A stretch of 64,000 nucleotides of DNA from NCBI GenBank assembly GCA_014649155.1, contig BMSM01000030.1, forward strand, positions 1 to 64,000, given 5' to 3'. This document shows positions 23,543 through 32,868 of this stretch, in pieces. Both the position numbers and the translations under genes were made by a program. Below the pieces are notes generated by a model. The model saw only the letters and a program-made list of their open reading frames with translations. It had not been told where the DNA came from and ran no database searches. The stretch is from Streptomyces griseoviridis (GTDB lineage Bacteria; Actinomycetota; Actinomycetes; Streptomycetales; Streptomycetaceae). How positions within the stretch are numbered: position 1 is the stretch's first letter; the number at the start of each line of letters is the position of its first letter.

Positions 23543-24992
23543 TCCGCAGCACGCCCGTGACGGTGCCCTGGAGGTACGCGCCGTCGGGGGTGATCGTCCC
23601 GGCCATCTGCAAGGTGTCGTAGAGGGAACCGACGCCGACGCGGGCGCTGCGCACCACCGTGCCGGTGGCCGGGTCGATCTCCGCGTACCGGTAGGGGTCG
23701 AGCAGGCTCGTGCCCCCGGTGCCCGGGACCAGCGGATCGCGGAGCACGGTACGGAGCAGGCCGTCGGCGGTGGACAGCTTCGGGACGGCGGCGGAGCGCA
23801 GCGTGTTGTCCCAGACCAGGGAGCAGCCCGAGCCGTCGGCGGCCACGTCCACCCGGGTCAGGCCGCCCGCGAAACCGGCGCTCGCCGGGACGCTGTCGCC
23901 GGCGCCCTCCGGCACGGCCGGGTACGGGTAGCCGTACGTCCCGGCGACGAAGACGCTGCGGCCCGCGGCGACCGGGGAGTTCTCGCTGGCCGGCCCGGCG
24001 GCGGCGCGCAGCACCGGCACGCGGCAGATCCGCGTCCCGTCCGCCGAGCGGTACACCTCCAGGTGGGCGGCGTCGTCCGCGTTGTCGACGATGGTGACGT
24101 ACTCCGTGCCCGAGGCGGGGCCGAAGAAGGTCGGCGTGGAGCCGCTGCCCCAGCTCAGCAGGCCCGGCTTGCGGGCGCTGCCCCGGTCGTACGGCGCGCG
24201 CCAGGAGATCCTCGGGGTGCCGTCGGCGCCGGCGGTGAGGAGATAGGTGGCGTGGGTGGTCGTCACCGCCGTGCCCCGCGGAGCGGTCGAGATGCTGTTG
24301 GCGACGCGTTCGCCGGCCGGGAGGGTCAGCGCGCGGACGGTGCCGGTGGTGTCGTCCGCCGTGCCGACGACACCACCGCCGGTCGCGAACCAGACCCGGC
24401 CCCGCCAGTCGGGGGAGAGGCCGGTCACCGCGTCGCCCGCCGGGACGGCGGAGGCCAGGGAGAGGCTGCGGTCGACGGTCAGCTCCCAGGAGCCGTCGGC
24501 GGCCCGGTGGTGGCCCACCCGCAGCAGGCGGTTGCCGCCGTCCGCGACGACCAGCCGGTCCTCGTGGTCGAGGTAGGCGTACACGCCGCCCAGCAACGAG
24601 CCCTTGACGAGGGCCAGTTCGGCGAGGGAGGAGCCGTCGTCCGGATCGAGCAGGTGGACCGTGGGGACCTGGCCGAAGATCGGGGTGCACAGGGCGACGG
24701 GGTAGCCGTCGCCCCCGGCCAGCACGGTCGGGCAGGCCGAGGCGAGCGCGGTCCGCTTCGCACCGAGGGTGCCGGCGCCGGGGCCGGCCAGCGGGGTGGT
24801 GTCGGAGGAACCGGTGTCGCCGTGCATGGTCGCGGTGCCGTCCGGACCCGCGTACGGATTGTGCGGCGGCACGGGGGTGAAGTCGCCGGCGGCGTGCGCG
24901 GTGGCCGGGGTGAGGGCGAGGGCGAGGGCGGCCAGGAAGGTCACGGCGGTGTGCCGGTACGGTCTGCGGCGGCGCGCGGGGGTGCGGGGCAT
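23529..24992 (-). CDS. Secreted beta-rich protein of unknown function
   Basis: A 487-residue exported protein. The N-terminus MPRTPARRRRPYRHTAVTFL and the following Ala/Leu-rich core ending at THAAGDF form a clear signal peptide. The mature part has repeated short strand motifs such as RLVVADGGNRLLRVG, RVWFATGGGVVG and LEVYRSADGTRIC, which suggest a beta-propeller. Scattered Cys may form disulfides. Substrate or partner is unknown. ATG at 24992 chosen because the region upstream in frame is only GGGCAC-type repeat. It overlaps the GDSL esterase tail-to-tail. Confidence 0.8.
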   Translation of the reverse strand: MPRTPARRRRPYRHTAVTFLAALALALTPATAHAAGDFTPVPPHNPYAGPDGTATMHGDTGSSDTTPLAGPGAGTLGAKRTALASACPTVLAGGDGYPVALCTPIFGQVPTVHLLDPDDGSSLAELALVKGSLLGGVYAYLDHEDRLVVADGGNRLLRVGHHRAADGSWELTVDRSLSLASAVPAGDAVTGLSPDWRGRVWFATGGGVVGTADDTTGTVRALTLPAGERVANSISTAPRGTAVTTTHATYLLTAGADGTPRISWRAPYDRGSARKPGLLSWGSGSTPTFFGPASGTEYVTIVDNADDAAHLEVYRSADGTRICRVPVLRAAAGPASENSPVAAGRSVFVAGTYGYPYPAVPEGAGDSVPASAGFAGGLTRVDVAADGSGCSLVWDNTLRSAAVPKLSTADGLLRTVLRDPLVPGTGGTSLLDPYRYAEIDPATGTVVRSARVGVGSLYDTLQMAGTITPDGAYLQGTVTGVLRITAG

Positions 24993-25371
24993 GGCGGAGG
25001 AGTCCTCTCCGGGACGGGTGGACCTGCGGGACGAGAACGGACACGGACGCGACAACGGACGGGGACGTGGAAACGGGCACGGGCACGGGCATGGGGCATG
25101 GGCACGGGCACCGGCATGGGGCACGGGCAGGGGCACGCGGCCAGGGCCCACGGCGCGCGCGTACGCGCGCGGGAGGGGCGATGCCGTCGCGGCAGGAAGG
25201 GCGCGCGGCTCAGCGGCCGTCGCGACAGAGGGCGCCGGCCGTGCGCGCGAAGTCGACGTGGCGTCGTCGCGTGAGGGTCCGGCGGCAGGTCATGCGGCGA
25301 TCGAACCAGAGCGGCTGACGCACGGTCAAGAAGGTGTCCGGCGTACGGTCACGCGTCCCGCGGGCGCCCGG
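24993..25371. other. Gene-free stretch with GGGCAC-like tandem repeats
   Basis: No convincing gene lies here. From about 25068 to 25140 the sequence consists of imperfect hexameric repeats of gggcac and gggcat units. This makes several frames look open with low-complexity Pro/Cys/Arg or Gly/His translations. The rest presumably holds the promoter of the secreted-protein gene. Confidence 0.7.
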
Positions 25372-25944
25372 TCACGACCCGGTGGGCCAGTTCACCAGCG
25401 CCACGTGCAGCGCCTCGACCGCCGTGTCCCAGGACGCCTCCACCGACCGGGGATCGTGGAAGCCGCCGGCCGCCTCCAGCGCGCAGTACCCGTGGAACGT
25501 ACTGCGCAGCAGCCGTACGGCGTCGGTGAGATCCGGCTCGGCGAGACCGTAGGCGCGGAGCATGCCGTAGGTGATGTCGGCGGTGCGGCGCAGCGCGGGG
25601 GAGCCGGCCGCCGGCGCCGGGTCGACGCGGGTCTGGGTGGCGGCGTAGCGCCCCGGATGCTCCCGCGCGTACGCCCGGTACGCCCCGGCGAAGGCGGTCA
25701 GCGCGTCCTTCCCGGCCCGCCCCGCGACCGCCGCGGCGATCCGGTCGATCAGCTCGCCGCCGGCCCGCAGCGCCATCCGGGCACGCAGTTCGCCGAGCCC
25801 GCCGACGTGCGCGTACAGACTCGCGTCCTTGACGCCGAAGCGCCGGGCCAGCGCGGACAGGGTGACGCGCTCGAACCCCACCTCGTCGGCGAGTTCGACG
25901 GCGGCGGAGACGAGGCGGTCGGTGGTGAGGCCGGCGCGGGGCAT
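25372..25944 (-). CDS. TetR/AcrR family transcriptional regulator
   Basis: A 190-residue regulator. The N-terminal helix-turn-helix (RLVSAAVELADEVGFERVTL then SALARRFGVKDASLYAHVGG) is typical, followed by a C-terminal domain of the WHG/TetR_C_33 type (FAGAYRAYAREHPGRY, STFHGYCALE). ATG at 25944; the open frame upstream does not resemble the family. It is divergent from the PHP-domain gene 265 bases away, but a functional tie is only a guess. Confidence 0.92.
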   Translation of the reverse strand: MPRAGLTTDRLVSAAVELADEVGFERVTLSALARRFGVKDASLYAHVGGLGELRARMALRAGGELIDRIAAAVAGRAGKDALTAFAGAYRAYAREHPGRYAATQTRVDPAPAAGSPALRRTADITYGMLRAYGLAEPDLTDAVRLLRSTFHGYCALEAAGGFHDPRSVEASWDTAVEALHVALVNWPTGS

Positions 25945-26209
25945 GGCCTCAATGTAGGGCACGCTCCTCCGCGATCCGCATACTCTGCGCAGGTGAGACA
26001 CATGCGTATCTGCGGGGCGGCGCATTACCACACGGTCCGGCGCCCCCGCCGCGCGAAGCGGCGAGCGGACGTGTCGACTACCTCCGCCGCTCACCCCGAG
26101 GTCGTTCGAGCTTCACCTCGCGCATCGATTCTCCTCAGGCGGCCCGAGCGGCACACGGGTCCGCAGCGACACCGCCGCGGCGACACGGCGGCCATCCACG
26201 AGGAGCGAC

Positions 26210-27910
26210 ATGGGTCACGGGCACGCGCACGGACACGGGCATCACCACCACCACGACCACACGCACGAGACGGCGCCCCTGCCCGCGGCGTTCGACACCT
26301 CCGTCCCCGACGAGGCGCTCAGCCCCGAGCAGCAGTCCCGCCGCACCCTGCTGCGCCGCGCCGGCCTGCTCGGCGCCGGTCTGGCCGCGAGCAGCGTGCT
26401 GACGGGCGCCGCGAGCGCCCCCGCGTTCGCCGGCGGCCGGAACGGCGGCGGCAGGAAGGGCTTCCTGTGGCTGGCCGGCGACCACCACATCCACACCCGG
26501 TACAGCAGCGACGGCAAGTACCGCGTCAGCGACCAGGTCCGCCAGGGCGCCCGGCACGGCATGGACTGGCTGGTCATCACCGACCACGGCAGCGCCACCC
26601 ACGCCAAGATCGGTGTGGAGAAGGTCAACCCGGACATCCAGGCCGCCCGCAGCGCCCACCGGGACACCCTCGTCTTCCAGGGCCTGGAGTGGAACATCCC
26701 GGCCGCCGAGCACGGCACCGTCTTCGTCCACCCCGGCAAGAACGAGGTCTCCGTCCTCAAGGCCTTCGAGACCGGGTACGACGGTGCCGTGAAGGCCGCC
26801 ACCGGCTCGTCGCCCGCCAACGAGGCGCTCGCCGTCTCGGGCCTCGCCTTCCTCGCCGACCAGGTCAAGCGGCGCAAGGTCAAGGACGCCCTGATGCTCG
26901 CCAACCACCCGGCGCGCAAGGGCATCGACTCCCCGCACGAGATCCGCGGCTGGCGCGACGCGACCTCCGCCGGGCACCGCATCGCCGTGGGCATGGAGGG
27001 CGCCCCCGGCCACCAGGCCGGCGGCCTGCCGGCGCCGCTCGGCCCCGGCGGCGCCCGCGGCATCTACGACAACAGCCCCGGCTCCGACTCCTTCGCCGAC
27101 TACCCCCTGGAGTCCTACCGCACCTGGGGCGGCTTCGACTGGATGACCGCCACCGTCGGCGGCCTGTGGGACAGCCTCCTCGCCGAGGGCAAGCCCTGGT
27201 GGATCACCGCCAACTCCGACTCCCACCAGGTCTACGGCGACACCGCGGCCCGCGGCGGCGGCGACTTCAACGCCAACGGCCGCTACGACGACCCGGTCTA
27301 CGGCGGCCGGATCGACGTCACCGAGAACGACTACTGGCCCGGCTACTACAGCCGCACCCACGTCGGCGCCGACGGCTTCTCCTACGCCGCCGTCATGGAC
27401 GGCATCCGCGCCGGCCGGGTCTGGGTCGACCACGGCCAGCTCGTCTCCGGCCTCGACGTCCGCGTCTCGGGCGGCGGCCGCTGGGCCACCCTCGGCGGCG
27501 CCCTCCACGTCAAGAAGGGCACCCGTGTCACCCTCGGCGTGGACGTGGCCCTGGCCGGCGGCCCCAACTGGGCCGGGTTCCAGCCCACCCTGGCCCGCGT
27601 CGACGTCATCCAGGGCGACGTCACCGGCGAGGCCGAGGACAGGGACACCTTCACCGCCCCGTCCGCCAGGGTCGTCAAGTCCTACGAGGTGAACAAGAAC
27701 GCCGGCACGGCCACCCTCACCTACGACCTCGGCCGCGTCGACCGCCCCGTCTACCTCCGCCTGCGCGGCACCGACGGCAACCGGTCCGCCGTCGGCGCGC
27801 GGGGCGCCGCCGTCGACCCGCACGGTCCCGCCATCGACGTCGTCGGCGACGCCGACCCGTGGAAGGACCTGTGGTTCTACTCCAACCCGGTCTGGGTCCT
27901 GCCGTCGTGA
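26210..27910 (+). CDS. Tat-exported PHP-domain phosphoesterase-like protein
   Basis: A 566-residue protein. The PHP metal site is visible as GDHHIHTRYSSDG, then DWLVITDHG, then LANHPARKG and ITANSDSHQV, so the metal-dependent hydrolase core is intact. A twin-arginine-like signal (RRTLLRRAGLLGAGLAASS) sits at about residues 44-62. It is preceded by a His-rich stretch, GHGHAHGHGHHHHHDHTHE, which is unusual in that it would remain on the cytoplasmic side. The substrate is unknown. GAGGAGCGAC precedes the ATG. The gene overlaps the next one by GTGA. Confidence 0.88.
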   Translation: MGHGHAHGHGHHHHHDHTHETAPLPAAFDTSVPDEALSPEQQSRRTLLRRAGLLGAGLAASSVLTGAASAPAFAGGRNGGGRKGFLWLAGDHHIHTRYSSDGKYRVSDQVRQGARHGMDWLVITDHGSATHAKIGVEKVNPDIQAARSAHRDTLVFQGLEWNIPAAEHGTVFVHPGKNEVSVLKAFETGYDGAVKAATGSSPANEALAVSGLAFLADQVKRRKVKDALMLANHPARKGIDSPHEIRGWRDATSAGHRIAVGMEGAPGHQAGGLPAPLGPGGARGIYDNSPGSDSFADYPLESYRTWGGFDWMTATVGGLWDSLLAEGKPWWITANSDSHQVYGDTAARGGGDFNANGRYDDPVYGGRIDVTENDYWPGYYSRTHVGADGFSYAAVMDGIRAGRVWVDHGQLVSGLDVRVSGGGRWATLGGALHVKKGTRVTLGVDVALAGGPNWAGFQPTLARVDVIQGDVTGEAEDRDTFTAPSARVVKSYEVNKNAGTATLTYDLGRVDRPVYLRLRGTDGNRSAVGARGAAVDPHGPAIDVVGDADPWKDLWFYSNPVWVLPS

Positions 27911-28428
27911 CCCCGCCGCCGTACGTCGTCGGCGTCGACACGGACGTGACGACCCTGCGCGACGCCGACCACCTGCTGCGGGAGCTGGCCGCCGTGTTCC
28001 CCGGGCGCGAGGACCTGTACGGCTGCACCCACCTGGTGCGGCGGGGCGGCCGGCGGCGGGTGGCGCTCTCCCTGGGCAGCCGGTCCCGTACGGCGGTCGA
28101 CGCCGCGCGCGGCGCGCTCACGGCCGGGGGGCACACGGTGACGGACGGCGCCTGGGACGACCGGGGGCGGGCGGTGCTCTACCCGGGCGCCGCCGCCCTG
28201 ACCGGCACGCTCACGGTCGCGGAACTGCTGGACCGCTCCGCGATCGAACGGGTCCGCGTGCTCGGCACGCCCGGCGCACCCGACCCGGCGACCCCGCTCG
28301 TCACCCGGGAGTTCGTCCGCCCCCACTGGGAGGACGGCACCCTGGTCCTCGCCGCGATGCCGCACATCGGCGCCACCCTCGTCCCGTTCGAGGACCCGGC
28401 CCCGACACCCTGCTGCGCGGACCACTGA
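27907..28428 (+). CDS. Hypothetical protein coupled to the PHP-domain gene
   Basis: A 173-residue protein beginning at a GTG that overlaps the PHP-gene stop (GTGA), so the two are probably translationally coupled. It has no signal peptide or transmembrane segment. Visible pieces such as YGCTHLVRRGGRRRVALSLG and REFVRPHWEDGTLVLAAMPH suggest an alpha/beta fold, and the C-terminus PCCADH has a Cys pair. I do not recognise the family. A hairpin terminator follows. Confidence 0.78.
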   Translation: MTPPPYVVGVDTDVTTLRDADHLLRELAAVFPGREDLYGCTHLVRRGGRRRVALSLGSRSRTAVDAARGALTAGGHTVTDGAWDDRGRAVLYPGAAALTGTLTVAELLDRSAIERVRVLGTPGAPDPATPLVTREFVRPHWEDGTLVLAAMPHIGATLVPFEDPAPTPCCADH

Positions 28429-28439
28429 CGCGGCCCACC

Positions 28440-28470
28440 GGGGTGCGCCTCCCCTCAGGGGGCGCACCCC
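28440..28470. terminator. Stem-loop between two convergent genes
   Basis: A 10-bp perfect stem (28440-28449 with 28461-28470), extended inward by partial GGG/CCC pairing, lies between the hypothetical gene and aldO and can terminate both. Confidence 0.75.
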
Positions 28471-29726
28471 TAGCCGGCCAGTACGTCCCGCACGAACGCG
28501 TTGGTGAACTTCCCCTCCGGGTCCAGCTCGCCCACCAGCGCCCGGAAATCACCGAGCCGCGGGTACAGGGCGCGCAGGGCCGCCGGGGAGGCCGTGAACA
28601 CCTTCCCCCAGTGCGGCCGGGCCGCGAACCCCTCCAGCGCCTCCTCCAGCAGCCGCACCACCGGCAGCACCGCCGCCGTGTCCGCGACCCAGGTGAAGTG
28701 CGCCGCCACCGTGTCCCGCCCGTACGCCGGGCTCAGCCACTGCGCGTCGGCGGCGACCGTGCGCCACTCGCAGGTCTGCGTCACCGGAGCCAGCACCTCC
28801 CGTATCCCCTCCAGCGCGCGCAGCGCCGCCAGGGCGTGCTCGCGGGGCATCAGGTACTCCGACTGGAGCTCGGCGCCGCTGCTCGGGGTGAACTCGGCAC
28901 GGAAGTGCGGCAGCCGCTCGTGCCAGGGCCCGGGCACGCCGAACTGCTCCGTGCAGTTCTCGGCCGGCATGCCGGGCACCGGGTGCATCTTCACCTTGGC
29001 CGGCACCGCCCACGGGAACGCGGACAGCGGCTGGTCGGCCCGGCGCTTGAGCCACACCTGCCGGAACCCCGGGTCCCGCCAGTCGGTGAACAGGCTCACG
29101 CTGTACGCCGCCGACAGCACCGCTTCCAGCGCCTCCGCGTCCAGCCCGGCCGACGGCAGCTCGGTGAAGACGTGCTGCTCGACCTCGTAGGCCGGCTCCA
29201 GGTCGAGGGTGAGCGAGGTCACGACGCCGAGCGCGCCCAGCGCGGTGACCGCCCCGCCGAACCGCTCATCGCCCCGCGCGACCGTCACCGTCGTACCGTC
29301 CGCCGTGACCAGCTCCACCGCGCGCACCGCCGACGCCAGTGAGCCGTTGGTCACACCGGAGCCGTGGGTGCCGGTCGCCACCGACCCGGCCACGGAGATG
29401 TGCGGGAGCGAGGCCATGTTCGGCAGGGCGAGGCCGTGCGCGTGCACCACCCGGGCCAGCTCCGCGTACCGCACACCGCCGCCCACCCGGACGGTCCGGG
29501 CGGCCGTGTCCACGTCGACCACGGACGGCAGGTCCGCCAGCGACAGCAGGACCCCGCCCGCGCCCGGCTCGGCGATCTCGTTGAAGGAATGGCCGCTGCC
29601 CAGCACCCGCACCCGCGCGCTGCCCGCCACCAGCGACCGCACCGCGTCGAGCGTGTGCGGCCGGTGCAGCTCCTCGGCCGTGTAGGTGATGTTGCCGGCC
29701 CAGTTGGTCACGGTGGTGTCGGTCAT
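28470..29726 (-). CDS. aldO: Alditol oxidase
   Basis: A 418-residue soluble FAD enzyme that oxidises the C1 hydroxyl of alditols such as xylitol and sorbitol, producing hydrogen peroxide. Length and sequence agree, from memory, with S. coelicolor AldO. The covalent FAD attachment His46 lies in LGSGHSFNEIA, and LPNMASLPHISVAGSVATGT is the FAD-binding loop. C-terminal substrate-domain motifs include RTVAADAQWLSPAYGRD and HWGKVFT. It is divergent from a radical SAM gene. No transporter or sugar kinase is adjacent. Confidence 0.95.
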   Translation of the reverse strand: MTDTTVTNWAGNITYTAEELHRPHTLDAVRSLVAGSARVRVLGSGHSFNEIAEPGAGGVLLSLADLPSVVDVDTAARTVRVGGGVRYAELARVVHAHGLALPNMASLPHISVAGSVATGTHGSGVTNGSLASAVRAVELVTADGTTVTVARGDERFGGAVTALGALGVVTSLTLDLEPAYEVEQHVFTELPSAGLDAEALEAVLSAAYSVSLFTDWRDPGFRQVWLKRRADQPLSAFPWAVPAKVKMHPVPGMPAENCTEQFGVPGPWHERLPHFRAEFTPSSGAELQSEYLMPREHALAALRALEGIREVLAPVTQTCEWRTVAADAQWLSPAYGRDTVAAHFTWVADTAAVLPVVRLLEEALEGFAARPHWGKVFTASPAALRALYPRLGDFRALVGELDPEGKFTNAFVRDVLAG

Positions 29727-29872
29727 CCCGAAGCCCTCCTGAAGTTCCGTCGAGGACCCGTGGTCCTCCGCCGGAAACCTACCTGGCTCGCCGAGAGGGC
29801 CCCCGGCGGGGAAGACGCCCGGGCGGGGGCATACCGTGAGAAGTCGAACGCCTGACCCGGGAGGAGACACGG

Positions 29873-31192
29873 ATGGGCAGCCGTACCGCGCTGGTCGAGG
29901 ATCTGATGGAGCGCTTTCCGCACGTTCCGCGGGAGGCGGTCTTCAAGGAGGACCTGCTCCGCGGCGGGGTGGCCTTCGACCCCAGCGCCCTCAGCGACAA
30001 CGAGGGCGGTGAGGTCAAACCCAAGTCGTACTTCATCTTCTCCTTCGACCACGGCACCCTCCCCGAGCTGGGCGAGGCCGCGCTGCGCCGCCCGCCCGAG
30101 GAGATCATCCTCACCGGCGGCCCCTACGACCTGCGCCGCACGGTCGTCTCGGTCCGGGTGAACCCGTCCTCGCCGTACCGCGTCGCCGCCGACGAGCACG
30201 GGGTCCTCGGCCTCTACCTCGACGGCAAGCGGATCGCGGACGTCGGCGTGCCGCCGATGCCGGAGTACTACCGGCACACCCTCGGCAACGGGAAGTCGGT
30301 CATGGAGGTCGCGCCCACCATCCAGTGGGGCTACCTGATCTACCTGACCGTCTTCCGGGTCTGCCAGTACTTCGGCGCCAAGGAGGAGTGCCAGTACTGC
30401 GACATCAATCACAACTGGCGCCAGCACAAGGCGGCCGGCCGGCCGTACACCGGGGTGAAGGACGTCGAGGAGGTCCTCGAAGCCCTGGAGATCATCGACC
30501 GCTACGACACCGCCAAGGCGTCCACCGCCTACACCCTCACCGGCGGCGCCATCACCTCGAAGGTCTCCGGCCGCGACGAGGCCGACTTCTACGGCCACTA
30601 CGCCAAGGCCATCGAGGAGCGCTTCCCCGGCCGCTGGATCGGCAAGGTCGTCGCCCAGGCCCTGCCCAAGCCGGACGTCCAGCGCTTCAAGGACTACGGC
30701 GTGCAGATCTACCACCCCAACTTCGAGGTGTGGGACGAGTACCTGTTCAAGCTGTTCTGCCCCGGCAAGGAGCGGTACGTCGGCCGCGACGAGTGGCACC
30801 GGCGCATCCTGGACTCGACCGAGGTCTTCGGCCCGCGCAACGTGATCCCGAACTTCGTCGCGGGCGTCGAGATGGCCGAGCCCTTCGGCTTCAAGACCGT
30901 CGACGAGGCCATCGCCTCGACCACCGAGGGCCTGCGCTTCTTCATGTCGCACGGCATCACGCCCCGCTTCACCACCTGGTGCCCCGAGCCCACCACCCCG
31001 CTCGGCAAGGCCAATCCCCAGGGCGCCCCGCTGGAGTACCACATCCGCCTGCTCCAGGCCTACCGGCAGACCATGGAGGACTTCGGCCTCTCCTCGCCCC
31101 CCGGCTACGGCCCGCCCGGCGCCGGCAACGCGGTCTTCTCCGTCAGCTCCTTCATGGACAGCCTCCCGGCGGACACGCCCGTCGAGGTCTGA
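29873..31192 (+). CDS. Variant radical SAM protein
   Basis: A 439-residue protein with a TIM-barrel-like pattern. The likely 4Fe-4S ligands are Cys164, Cys173 and Cys176 in VCQYFGAKEECQYCDINHNW, giving CX8CX2C instead of the canonical CX3CX2C. Downstream motifs YTLTGGAITSK, PNFEVWDEYLFKLFCPGK and GVEMAEPFGF fit radical SAM barrel strands. The product is unknown. GGGAGGAGACACGG precedes the ATG. No peptide precursor or partner maturase is visible next to it. It is transcribed divergently from aldO. Confidence 0.82.
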   Translation: MGSRTALVEDLMERFPHVPREAVFKEDLLRGGVAFDPSALSDNEGGEVKPKSYFIFSFDHGTLPELGEAALRRPPEEIILTGGPYDLRRTVVSVRVNPSSPYRVAADEHGVLGLYLDGKRIADVGVPPMPEYYRHTLGNGKSVMEVAPTIQWGYLIYLTVFRVCQYFGAKEECQYCDINHNWRQHKAAGRPYTGVKDVEEVLEALEIIDRYDTAKASTAYTLTGGAITSKVSGRDEADFYGHYAKAIEERFPGRWIGKVVAQALPKPDVQRFKDYGVQIYHPNFEVWDEYLFKLFCPGKERYVGRDEWHRRILDSTEVFGPRNVIPNFVAGVEMAEPFGFKTVDEAIASTTEGLRFFMSHGITPRFTTWCPEPTTPLGKANPQGAPLEYHIRLLQAYRQTMEDFGLSSPPGYGPPGAGNAVFSVSSFMDSLPADTPVEV

Positions 31193-31377
31193 GCCGGGCG
31201 GCCGGCGCTCCGGCCCGGTTCGCGCGGGCGTACGCCCGGCGGCCGGGCCGCCGCCGTTCCCGGCCCCGGCGCTTGTCAGCCGCGCCGGGCCCGTGGCAAG
31301 CTCGCCCCTTGCCGCGAGGTATCACAACTCCGCCATCGGCGTGGTGAGTTGGCCTCGCCCGTGGACGCGGGAGTTCC

Positions 31378-32868
31378 ATGTCCGACCTGCCGATCCCCCA
31401 GTCCGCCGCCGGGGCGGGGCCGTTCGCCGAGTGCTGGGACGCCGTCCTCTCCTACGCCGACCTGTGCGCCGACGGGTCCGCCGCGGCAGCCCGGCTGGCC
31501 ACGGAGGCCCTCGCCCGGCGCACGCGCGAGGCGGGCGGCACCGGCTCCCGTACGGCGTCCGGACCCGCCCACCGCCCGGTCCGGCTGCTGCCCCGCGTCC
31601 CCCTGCTGCTGACCGCCGTACGCGCCACCGCGGCGGCCTGGGAGGCCGGCGGCCGGGGCGACGACCTCACCCCCGGCCTCCGGCTCTGGCTGCGCTCCGG
31701 ACCCGCCGCCCGCCACACCGGGCCGGCCGCCCGGCGCCCGCTCGCGCTGCGCGCCCTGCGGGGCCTGCCGCCCGCGGACGCGGAACTGCTCTGGCTGGCC
31801 GAGGTCGAGGCGCTGCCGCTGCCCGTGGTCGCCCGCCGGCTCGGCCTCGACCCGGCCGCCGTCACCGCCGAACTCGCCCAGGCCCGCGCCCTGTTCCGGG
31901 ACCGCTGCCGCCGCGGCCACCTCGACGGCCCGCCGGACGACCCGTGCGCCCCCTACGCCCGCCTCCTGGCCGGCGCCGCCGCCTCCGGCACCCCGGTCAC
32001 CCCCGACGACATCTCCCGTCACCTCGCCCGGTGCGCCGGCTGCGCGGAAGCGGCGGGCTGCTTGCGCACCGACCCCGGATCACTGCCCGCCGCCCTCGCC
32101 GACGGGGTGCTCGGCTGGGGCGGCCTCGCCTACCTGGAACGCCGCCGCCGGGCCGCCGAGGCACGCCTCGCCGCCGCCCTTCCGGCCCCGGCCTACCCGG
32201 ACGACGGCCCGCCGGACGACGGCAGCCGCCGTACCCGCGCCGTACGCCGGGCCCTCCTCTCCACCGCCGTCCTGGCGTCCCTGCTGGCCCTCACCGCGTC
32301 CCTGCGCCCCTTCGGTGACGCCGACGCCTCCGACACCCTGACCGGGACGCCGGCCACCCCGGCGGACCGCGGCCGACCCTCCGCCCCGCCGACCCCGGCC
32401 TCGCCCCCCACTCCTGGCCCCACGTCCACTCCGGCCCCGCGCCCCGCCCCCGCCGGCTCCGAGTCCGCCACGCCCCTGCGCACCCCGGCACCCCGGACAT
32501 CGGCACCCCGGACCTCCGAACCCCGGACCACCACCCAGGCCGTGCCCTCCCCGCCGTCCTGCCGGGCCCACTACGACCTGGTCACCCAGTGGCCGGCCGG
32601 TTTCCAGGCCACCGTCACCGTCGCCACCGCCCGCCCCCTGGACACCTGGCGCGTCACCTGGTCCTTCCCCGACGGCCAGCGCGTCGGCCGGATGTGGGAC
32701 GCGACCCTGTTCCAGTCCGGCCCCCACGTCACGGCCACCGCCGCCCCCTACAACGCCACCGTCCCCGCGGGCGGCACCCTGACCTTCGGCTTCCTCGCGT
32801 CCTGGGAGGGGAGGAACGGGGGGCCGGAGGGGGTGGCGCTCAACGGGCGGCCCTGTGCGGTCAGCTGA
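31378..32868 (+). CDS. Sigma-factor-like protein fused to a CBM2 cellulose-binding domain
   Basis: A 496-residue multidomain protein. Residues 1-185 resemble an ECF sigma-factor region: ALRGLPPADAELLWLAEVEA, then PVVARRLGLDPAAVTAELAQ. A short zinc-finger-like HLARCAGCAEA follows. A single transmembrane helix (LLSTAVLASLLALTASL) is near residue 300. A Pro/Thr/Ser-rich linker follows, and the last 105 residues form a CBM2-type domain bounded by Cys near its N- and C-terminal ends with Trp residues (TWRVTWSFPDG, FLASWEG). The layout suggests a membrane sensor with an extracellular cellulose-binding module. That role is inference. Confidence 0.85.
   Translation: MSDLPIPQSAAGAGPFAECWDAVLSYADLCADGSAAAARLATEALARRTREAGGTGSRTASGPAHRPVRLLPRVPLLLTAVRATAAAWEAGGRGDDLTPGLRLWLRSGPAARHTGPAARRPLALRALRGLPPADAELLWLAEVEALPLPVVARRLGLDPAAVTAELAQARALFRDRCRRGHLDGPPDDPCAPYARLLAGAAASGTPVTPDDISRHLARCAGCAEAAGCLRTDPGSLPAALADGVLGWGGLAYLERRRRAAEARLAAALPAPAYPDDGPPDDGSRRTRAVRRALLSTAVLASLLALTASLRPFGDADASDTLTGTPATPADRGRPSAPPTPASPPTPGPTSTPAPRPAPAGSESATPLRTPAPRTSAPRTSEPRTTTQAVPSPPSCRAHYDLVTQWPAGFQATVTVATARPLDTWRVTWSFPDGQRVGRMWDATLFQSGPHVTATAAPYNATVPAGGTLTFGFLASWEGRNGGPEGVALNGRPCAVS

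Noticed and set aside
25068..25140. GGGCAC repeats as a CRISPR array
   Set aside because: The units are contiguous hexamers with no spacers and no cas genes nearby.
24769..27906. Apparent start of a 1219-codon plus-strand frame
   Set aside because: Only the last 174 codons (from GTG 27907) form a sensible gene. The rest runs antisense to the secreted gene, through repeats and TetR, and out of frame through the PHP gene.
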